Shown piece after piece: positions 58,771 to 64,000 of a DNA stretch of 64,000 nucleotides. The notes under the pieces were generated by a model, which ran no database searches, was not told where the DNA came from, and was given only the letters and a program-made list of their open reading frames with translations. The DNA is from a virus. The position numbers and the translations under genes are program-made. The stretch's first letter is position 1. Every line of letters begins with the position of its first letter. The stretch spans positions 20,508 through 84,507 of IMG/VR virus record IMGVR_UViG_3300042469_000068; one strand, 5' to 3'.

Positions 58771-59928
58771 TCAATACTTATTTAGATATGGGTGTAGACA
58801 TATTGCTCTGGAAAAATTTAATCCATAAATGTTTTCAAAAAGCTGCAAACTAGTTCCAACGGCAGCACCAATTGGCAAAGGATATATTTTACCATCAGGG
58901 GTTAAAATGCCACCGAAACATGCGCCTGATGCTGCTGTAAATACCAAAGGATATGTACTAACAACACCATTTATATCAACTTTTTGACCTCTTGCAGAAC
59001 TTCCTGTGTTTCTAATAAAATGAATATCGCCATTAGGTGCCAAAACTGCGCCAGTATGAGCACCTGAACCTGATGAGTATACCAAAGTATACGTACTAAC
59101 AACACCATTTATATCAATTTTTTGACCAACTGAAGCGTTACCTGGTGCAAAATGTATTTCGCCGTTAGGATTTATTGTTCCTCCAAAATAAGCACTGATA
59201 TTTGTTGTATAAACTAAAGAATATGTTGATACAACACCAGCAGCAGAGATTTTTTGACCTACTGGCGCAGAAGAAGGCACAAAATGAATATCGCCATTAG
59301 GTGCTAGAACACCACCCACGTGTTTGCTTACACCAGTTGTATATATTAATGCGTAAGTGCTTGCAACACCTGCTAATGATATTTTCTGTCCAACAGTTGC
59401 AAATCTTGGAACAAAATGTATCTCACCATTTGGTGCAAGTACGCCTCCGCCATAAGCTAAAGAGGTTGTATGTGCTAAAGAATATGTGCTAACGATGCCA
59501 TTTCTATCAATTTTTTGCCCTCTGTTGGCACTAGCTGGAACAAAGTGAATATCACCGTTAGGTGCTAGAACACCACCAAGATAAGCGCCTGTAGTAGTAT
59601 AAACGAGACTGTATGTTGATACAACACCAGCAGCAGAGATTTTTTGACCTACTGGCGCAGAGTTTGGTATAAAATGAAGATCGCCGTTAGGTGCTAGAAC
59701 ACCACCACTATATGCTGAAGCAACACTTACTGGTAAAGATAATGTTGATATGATTTGATTTGAAAAAACGCTTCCGGCCGAAACGCCTTCATCAAGAATT
59801 TTTTTGAACTGATTCCAACCAGCAAAATCGGTACCAATGCTGCTGTTATTGCCAGAAGGCAAAGTTCCTTGAAGTTCATTTCTAACTTCTTCTACAAAAC
59901 TAGGTGATGATTTACGAATATTTGCCAT
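58771..59928 (-). CDS. Seven-repeat propeller-like fibre protein A
   Basis: The 385-residue protein has an N-terminal attachment segment (RNELQGTLPSGNNSSIGTDF, AGWNQFKKILDEG) and seven repeats of about 43 residues, each with GGVLAPNGDIHFVP and GQKI-NG-VSTY. Seven repeats of this length fit a seven-bladed beta-propeller. It ends AICLHPYLNKY. Two paralogues follow in tandem upstream. Receptor binding at the tail is likely; an enzymatic site is not evident. Confidence 0.7.
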   Translation of the reverse strand: MANIRKSSPSFVEEVRNELQGTLPSGNNSSIGTDFAGWNQFKKILDEGVSAGSVFSNQIISTLSLPVSVASAYSGGVLAPNGDLHFIPNSAPVGQKISAAGVVSTYSLVYTTTGAYLGGVLAPNGDIHFVPASANRGQKIDRNGIVSTYSLAHTTSLAYGGGVLAPNGEIHFVPRFATVGQKISLAGVASTYALIYTTGVSKHVGGVLAPNGDIHFVPSSAPVGQKISAAGVVSTYSLVYTTNISAYFGGTINPNGEIHFAPGNASVGQKIDINGVVSTYTLVYSSGSGAHTGAVLAPNGDIHFIRNTGSSARGQKVDINGVVSTYPLVFTAASGACFGGILTPDGKIYPLPIGAAVGTSLQLFENIYGLNFSRAICLHPYLNKY

Positions 59929-59930
59929 TT

Positions 59931-61058
59931 TTAAAACTTATTAAACCAGGGAGACATACATATGCCTTGACTGAAAGGGGATCCCATTGTTGATATCTCT
60001 TGCCCTCTATTGGCACTATAAGCAATAAAATATATGCTGCCATCAGGTGCTAGAACACCGCCATTATAAGCACTGGTAGTGGTATAAATTAAACTATATG
60101 TTGATACAGTACCATCAGCAGATATCTTTTGACCTCTATTAGCAGTATCAGGCACAAAATGTATATCACCATTAGGTGCTAGAACACCGCCAGAATAAGC
60201 TGCTAATGCTGTATAAACTAAACTATAAGTGGACACAGTGCCATTAATATCTATCTTTTGTCCTCTATTAGCATTATAAGGAATAAAATGTATATCTCCA
60301 TTAGGTGCTAGAACACCTCCGCCATAAGCAAAAGAAACAGTATAAACTAAATCATATGTTGATACTACACCAGCGGCAGATATCTTTTGTCCTCTAATAG
60401 CTTGAGCCGGAATAAAATGTATATCTCCATTAGGTGCTAGAACACCTCCAACATAAGCAAAAGAAGCAGTATAAACAAGACTGTAAGTTGATACAGTTCC
60501 ATCAGGCGCTATCTTTTGTCCTACTCTAGCACTGTAAGGAATAAAATGTATATCTCCATTAGGTGCTAGAACACCACCTAAATAAGCATTAGTGGTAGTA
60601 TAAACAAGACTATATGTAGTTACAACACCCGAAGAAGATACTTCTTGACCTCTATTAGCAGTATTAGGTACAAAATGTATATCGCCATTAGGTGCTACAA
60701 CACCACCAAAATAAGCATTAGTGGTAGTATAAACAAGACTATAGGTTGATACAGTGCCATTAGCAGATAATTTTTGCCCTCTGTTAGCACCGGCAGGCAC
60801 AAATTGTATATCACCATTAGGTGCTAGGACACCGCCCGCATAAGCAAGAGAAGTAGTATAAACGAGACTGTATGTAGATACTATATCTGTATTATAAAGC
60901 TTGCCCTTAGCAAAGCTTTTATATAACAAGTTTTGAAAATCTTTCCAAGCAACAAGGTTTGTTCCTACACTACTGTTATTGGCTGTTGGAAGAGTTCCCC
61001 AACCCAGTTCTTTTGTATCTGCTACCCATCTAGGAGCTATGTTAAATGTTGCTGTCAT
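59931..61058 (-). CDS. Seven-repeat propeller-like fibre protein B
   Basis: The 375-residue paralogue has the N-terminal segment LGWGTLPTANNSSVGTNLVA, seven repeats of 43 residues with almost no length variation (GGVLAPNGDIHFIP, RGQKIS) and the end ICMSPWFNKF. It is the most regular of the three. Two bases separate its stop codon from the start of paralogue A. The blade-loop residues after SLVYT are those that differ most between repeats. Confidence 0.7.
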   Translation of the reverse strand: MTATFNIAPRWVADTKELGWGTLPTANNSSVGTNLVAWKDFQNLLYKSFAKGKLYNTDIVSTYSLVYTTSLAYAGGVLAPNGDIQFVPAGANRGQKLSANGTVSTYSLVYTTTNAYFGGVVAPNGDIHFVPNTANRGQEVSSSGVVTTYSLVYTTTNAYLGGVLAPNGDIHFIPYSARVGQKIAPDGTVSTYSLVYTASFAYVGGVLAPNGDIHFIPAQAIRGQKISAAGVVSTYDLVYTVSFAYGGGVLAPNGDIHFIPYNANRGQKIDINGTVSTYSLVYTALAAYSGGVLAPNGDIHFVPDTANRGQKISADGTVSTYSLIYTTTSAYNGGVLAPDGSIYFIAYSANRGQEISTMGSPFSQGICMSPWFNKF

Positions 61059-61059
61059 A

Positions 61060-62226
61060 CTAGAACTTATTTAGATAGGGTGAAGCGCAAGTACCAAAAT
61101 CTAAAGGTCTTGCTGAATTTGTGTGTAAAATTTGATTTCTCTCGCCTAAATATGCTACAAAATGTATATCACCATTAGGAGTTAAAAAACCACCTAAAGA
61201 AGCGCCAGTAGCACTAGTAAAAGCAAGACTGTATGTTGATACTACACCATCAGTAGATATTTTTTGACCTCTATTAGCGGAAGAAGGAACAAAATGTATA
61301 TCACCATTTGGTGCCAAAACACCTCCCCAATAAGCGCCACTGACATTGGTATAAACAAGACTGTATGTTGATACAGTACCATTAGCGGATATCTTTTGAC
61401 CTCTATTAGCAGCATAAGGCACAAAATGTATATCACCATTTGGTGCTAAAACACCTCCATAATAAGCATCACTAGTAGTATAAACCAACGAATATGTTGA
61501 TACAGTACCATCAGCAGATATCTTTTGGCCTCTATTAGCAAAATAAGGAATAAAATGAATGTCGCCATTAGGTGCTACAACACCGCCGGCATATAGTAAA
61601 CTGCCTGTATAAACCAACGAATATGTTGATACAGTACCATTAGTGGATATCTTTTGTCCTCTACTAGCAGACCATGGTACAAAATGTATTTCGCCATTAG
61701 GTGCTACGACACCGCCAACATGCATTCCAGTAGTAAAACCGGTAGTACCATCCGATATAACAAGACTATATGTTGATACAATACCGCTGGCAGATACTTT
61801 TTGTCCTACTGGAGCATTGTGAGGAACAAAATGAATGTCGCCATTAGGCGCTAGAACACCGCCAGCATAAGCAGAATAGCCATTATCAGCAGCAATTGTA
61901 TAAACAAGACTGTAAGTTGATACAGTACCATCAGCAGATATCTTCTGCCCTCTATTACCTTGACCATAAGCATAGTGTATATCACCATTTGGTGCTAGAA
62001 CACCTCCATAATAATATCCACCAGTATAAACAAAAGCATATGTGCTAGTAATTTCATTTGTGAATGTTCTGCCAGCTTTCACACTTCGATTTATATTTAA
62101 ACTAAATCCTGTCCAGTCATCTGCTGCTGTGTTAGCATTACCATTTGGAATCACACCGTGAGCAGTTTCATAAAAATCTATTCTGTTATTACTACCGATA
62201 TAATGAGTATTTGCTGAGGCGGACAT
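61060..62226 (-). CDS. Seven-repeat propeller-like fibre protein C
   Basis: The 388-residue paralogue has an N-terminal segment THYIGSNNRIDFYETAHGVI followed by NGNANTAADDWTGFS, seven repeats with longer loops in repeats 2 and 3 (TIAADNGYSAYAGG, SDGTTGFTTGMHVGG) and the end TCASPYLNKF. The longer loops suggest a changed ligand surface. It directly follows the small collagen-like gene. Confidence 0.7.
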   Translation of the reverse strand: MSASANTHYIGSNNRIDFYETAHGVIPNGNANTAADDWTGFSLNINRSVKAGRTFTNEITSTYAFVYTGGYYYGGVLAPNGDIHYAYGQGNRGQKISADGTVSTYSLVYTIAADNGYSAYAGGVLAPNGDIHFVPHNAPVGQKVSASGIVSTYSLVISDGTTGFTTGMHVGGVVAPNGEIHFVPWSASRGQKISTNGTVSTYSLVYTGSLLYAGGVVAPNGDIHFIPYFANRGQKISADGTVSTYSLVYTTSDAYYGGVLAPNGDIHFVPYAANRGQKISANGTVSTYSLVYTNVSGAYWGGVLAPNGDIHFVPSSANRGQKISTDGVVSTYSLAFTSATGASLGGFLTPNGDIHFVAYLGERNQILHTNSARPLDFGTCASPYLNKF

Positions 62227-62227
62227 T

Positions 62228-62701
62228 TTATCCTAACACGATTACTGTATACTGATTAGTTGAAGGTGCTGTGACAAATTCTAGTACAATATGATTTGGT
62301 GTTGTATACTTCATATCAGGATATATATAGTATCCTGATGAGTTTTCTCTTACAGCAGGAATAACAAAAGTTTTAGCAAGATTGTGTGCTACGTTGAATG
62401 TGTTTGCGGAAGCATTGCCGACGTTAGCTGAGAATACTGAAGCTCCACCGCTTCCGCCACCAGTTGTGCCTTGAATACCTTGAATACTTTGAATGCCTTG
62501 TAGACCTAGTATACCTTGAAGACCTTGAGTACCAGCACCAGTAATACCTTGAAATCCATTAGCACCTTGAATGCCTTGAACACCTTGGATTGAACTAGGA
62601 ACAATTTCCCAAGCGCCTACAGATGTAGAATAAGTCCATGTTATGCCACCGCTTGTAAATGTTTGACCGTTCGTTGGACTAGCTGGAAAATTTACTGCCA
62701 T
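62228..62701 (-). CDS. Small collagen-like fibre protein
   Basis: The 157-residue protein starts FPASPTNGQTFTSGGITWTY, a common phage fibre N-terminus, has a short Gly-X-Gln stretch (GVQGIQGANGFQG, about residues 39-81) and a C-terminal beta domain (FVIPAVRENSSGYYIYPDMK, HIVLEFVTAPSTNQYTVIVL). The C-terminal domain resembles trimerising fibre tips. It is a miniature of the long fibre at 9987-15683. Confidence 0.7.
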   Translation of the reverse strand: MAVNFPASPTNGQTFTSGGITWTYSTSVGAWEIVPSSIQGVQGIQGANGFQGITGAGTQGLQGILGLQGIQSIQGIQGTTGGGSGGASVFSANVGNASANTFNVAHNLAKTFVIPAVRENSSGYYIYPDMKYTTPNHIVLEFVTAPSTNQYTVIVLG

Positions 62702-62723
62702 TTTTTATTCTCTTTGTTCTTTC

Positions 62724-62731
62724 TATTTATC
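62724..62731 (-). promoter_or_regulatory. Near-consensus late octamer GATAAATA
   Basis: Seven of eight bases match the late octamer, 23 bases before the ATG at 62701, overlapping the end of the glycine-rich gene. Confidence 0.4.
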
Positions 62732-64000
62732 ATGGGCCAAACAGGAAAAGCATACCAATTGTAGTTGTCGATGAAGTTCCATACTCAATAAGTGCGCCGC
62801 CAGGTGCACCAGCACCGCCTGTGCCATTTGTAGTTGCTGGACGAAAAGCGCCACCGCCTCCACCACCAAAAGCAAAAGCCGGATTACCCGTAATAGTTGT
62901 TGTGCCTGCGCCAGCAGTACCACCATAAAGACTTCCGCCTGTTCCTGCTGTAAGACCTGATCCGCTATTGCCGTTTCCTGTTGAACCAGCACCGCCACCG
63001 CCGGCGCCGCCAAGAGATGCTGTGCCTGATGCTCCAGTACCGCCTGTAAAAGTATTATCGGGTGTTAATGTACCAGCAGCACTTGATCCGCCTGCGCCAC
63101 CAGCGCCGTTATTAGGACTGCCGCCGCCACCGCCCGTAGCAGAGAATAGAGTTGTATTTGCCTGATTATAAAAAATAGTACTAGATCCGGCAGTACCCGA
63201 AGTAGCACCAGCACCGCCAGCACCTCCATCACCCACAAGAACATTGAATATTGTGCCTGGAGTAGTAGTGATTACTTCTTTGGCAAAACCGCCTCCGCCA
63301 CCACCACCGCCACCGTTATTGGTTACACTTGCTCCACCACCGCCACCACCACCGGCCCAAAGATAAACGGTAATTGTTGTGATTCCTGCAGGAACAACAA
63401 ATTGTTCTAGGGCGTTAACTGTTGTAAACCACTCGCTCGTTGTGCTGCTATAAGTATATGTTAGTGAAGCAGCACCTTGACCGCCGTTGCCGCCAGCACT
63501 GTTCGTATCATCATCACAAGCACCACCACCGCCGCCATAAGCACCACCCGCAGGTCTTGTTCCATTAGCACCGCCAGAGCCACCGGTGCCAATCGCGTTT
63601 AATGCGCCACCAGTTCCGTTTGATCCTGCTCCTAATATTCCTACGCCACCGCCGCCGTAACCTTGACCTGAGTTAGTAGCGCCACCACCGCCACCACCAC
63701 CGCCTGTGCTACTTGCGCCAGAGCCTGTAGTTCCGCCGTTACCGCCTGCGGCTGAATAACCACCAGCACCACCACCGCCTGATCCTGTGTCTGTTGAGTT
63801 ACCGCCGCTATTGCCACCAGCGCCGCCACCATCTCGTTCTGTGCCTGTAGATGCGCCACCGTTTACTGTTGCCGTAGAACGTTCTCGTCCTGCTCCGCCG
63901 CCGCCACCTGAAAGAAGAACAGTTGCTCCTCTTGATAATGTAGATGCGCCACCAGCATTACCGTCAGAGCCACTACCACCTCCATTACCTCCAGTGCCAA
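62730..64000 (-). CDS. Glycine-rich adhesin-like protein, 5' end cut by the window
   Basis: The frame is open from the right window edge to a TGA at 62730, giving at least 423 residues without a start. It has two glycine-rich blocks separated by AASLTYTYSSTTSEWFTTVN and ALEQFVVPAGITTITVYLWA, a glycine-rich-domain entry like that of the protein at 8527-9630. The second block has ITTTPGTIFNVLVGDGGAGG. A GTG at 63236 lies mid-domain and is not the true start. A host-binding tip or fibre is likely. Confidence 0.75.
   Translation of the reverse strand, partial: GTGGNGGGSGSDGNAGGASTLSRGATVLLSGGGGGAGRERSTATVNGGASTGTERDGGGAGGNSGGNSTDTGSGGGGAGGYSAAGGNGGTTGSGASSTGGGGGGGGATNSGQGYGGGGVGILGAGSNGTGGALNAIGTGGSGGANGTRPAGGAYGGGGGACDDDTNSAGGNGGQGAASLTYTYSSTTSEWFTTVNALEQFVVPAGITTITVYLWAGGGGGGGASVTNNGGGGGGGGGFAKEVITTTPGTIFNVLVGDGGAGGAGATSGTAGSSTIFYNQANTTLFSATGGGGGSPNNGAGGAGGSSAAGTLTPDNTFTGGTGASGTASLGGAGGGGAGSTGNGNSGSGLTAGTGGSLYGGTAGAGTTTITGNPAFAFGGGGGGAFRPATTNGTGGAGAPGGALIEYGTSSTTTIGMLFLFGP

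Noticed and set aside
62730-63236. Start of the right-edge glycine-rich gene at the GTG at 63236
   Set aside because: The frame continues upstream without a stop to the window edge and includes an ordered domain, so this GTG encodes an internal valine.

Overview
This window is a densely packed stretch of a T4-like myovirus genome (Tevenvirinae-like structural and replication core). Every gene I can support lies on the minus strand, so the natural reading direction is from 64000 down to 1. No gap between genes exceeds about 130 bases, neighbours commonly overlap by 1-16 bases (ATGA, TAATG, TAGTG), and no tRNA, CRISPR array or insertion sequence is visible. The host is probably an alphaproteobacterium (inference). 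Pointers are a CobS/CobT-like pair of the aerobic cobaltochelatase type, a DUF3563-like micro-protein, a GIGHN-motif DNA-binding-like protein, a CcrM-type methyltransferase and a ROSE-like thermometer in front of hsp20. PstS and Hsp20 also recall T4-like cyanophages and other marine or freshwater T4-like phages.

Layout in reading direction. 64.0-58.8 kb: receptor/fibre genes (a glycine-rich protein cut by the window edge, a small collagen-like protein, three tandem seven-repeat propeller-like paralogues). 58.7-57.4 kb: a glycosyltransferase-methyltransferase fusion. 57.4-40.3 kb: morphogenesis cassette in T4 order: gp13, 14, 15, 16, 17, 18, 19, 20, an ADP-ribosyltransferase-like protein, gp67-like, two structural unknowns, a gp67/68-like basic core protein, gp21, gp22, gp23 and a tail-tube-like protein. 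40.2-33.4 kb: recombination and late transcription (UvsY, UvsW, gp55, gp47, gp46). 33.5-26.4 kb: a TAGT-like base glycosyltransferase candidate, the CobT-like VWA protein and CobS-like AAA+ ATPase, a winged-helix regulator, a glycosyltransferase and gp1 kinase. 26.3-20.7 kb: the clamp/clamp-loader/RegA block (gp45, gp44, gp62, RegA) with an inserted DNA methyltransferase, a nuclease-like ORF and a GIY-YIG-like ORF. 20.7-8.5 kb: virion proteins including a PAAR tip, a dUTPase among them, a beta-helix fibre, a 1,898-residue collagen-like fibre with an S74 chaperone, and a polyglycine protein. 8.4-0 kb: an accessory region rich in sugar-acting enzymes, a glycosyltransferase-oxygenase fusion, Hsp20 and PstS.

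Regulation is readable in the sequence. Early/middle-type promoters are near-consensus TTGACA-17-TATAAT and usually start at or just after the stop codon of the preceding gene. Late promoters have the T4 octamer TATAAATA upstream of gp13, gp22, gp23, the tube-like gene, hsp20 and one unknown, which fits the presence of gp55. Several sigma70-type promoters place their -10 box in the loop of a hairpin that also looks like the terminator of the upstream gene. The hsp20 leader can fold into a ROSE-like RNA thermometer. The winged-helix gene has a palindromic operator candidate between its -35 and -10 boxes.

The most unusual biology is a proposed fibre-decoration suite: long Gly-X-Gln collagen-like fibres close to an enzyme joining a glycosyltransferase-like half to a 2-oxoglutarate-oxygenase-like half, plus GT17-methyltransferase and GT-methyltransferase fusions. 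All functions come from sequence motifs and gene context read by eye; no database search was run.
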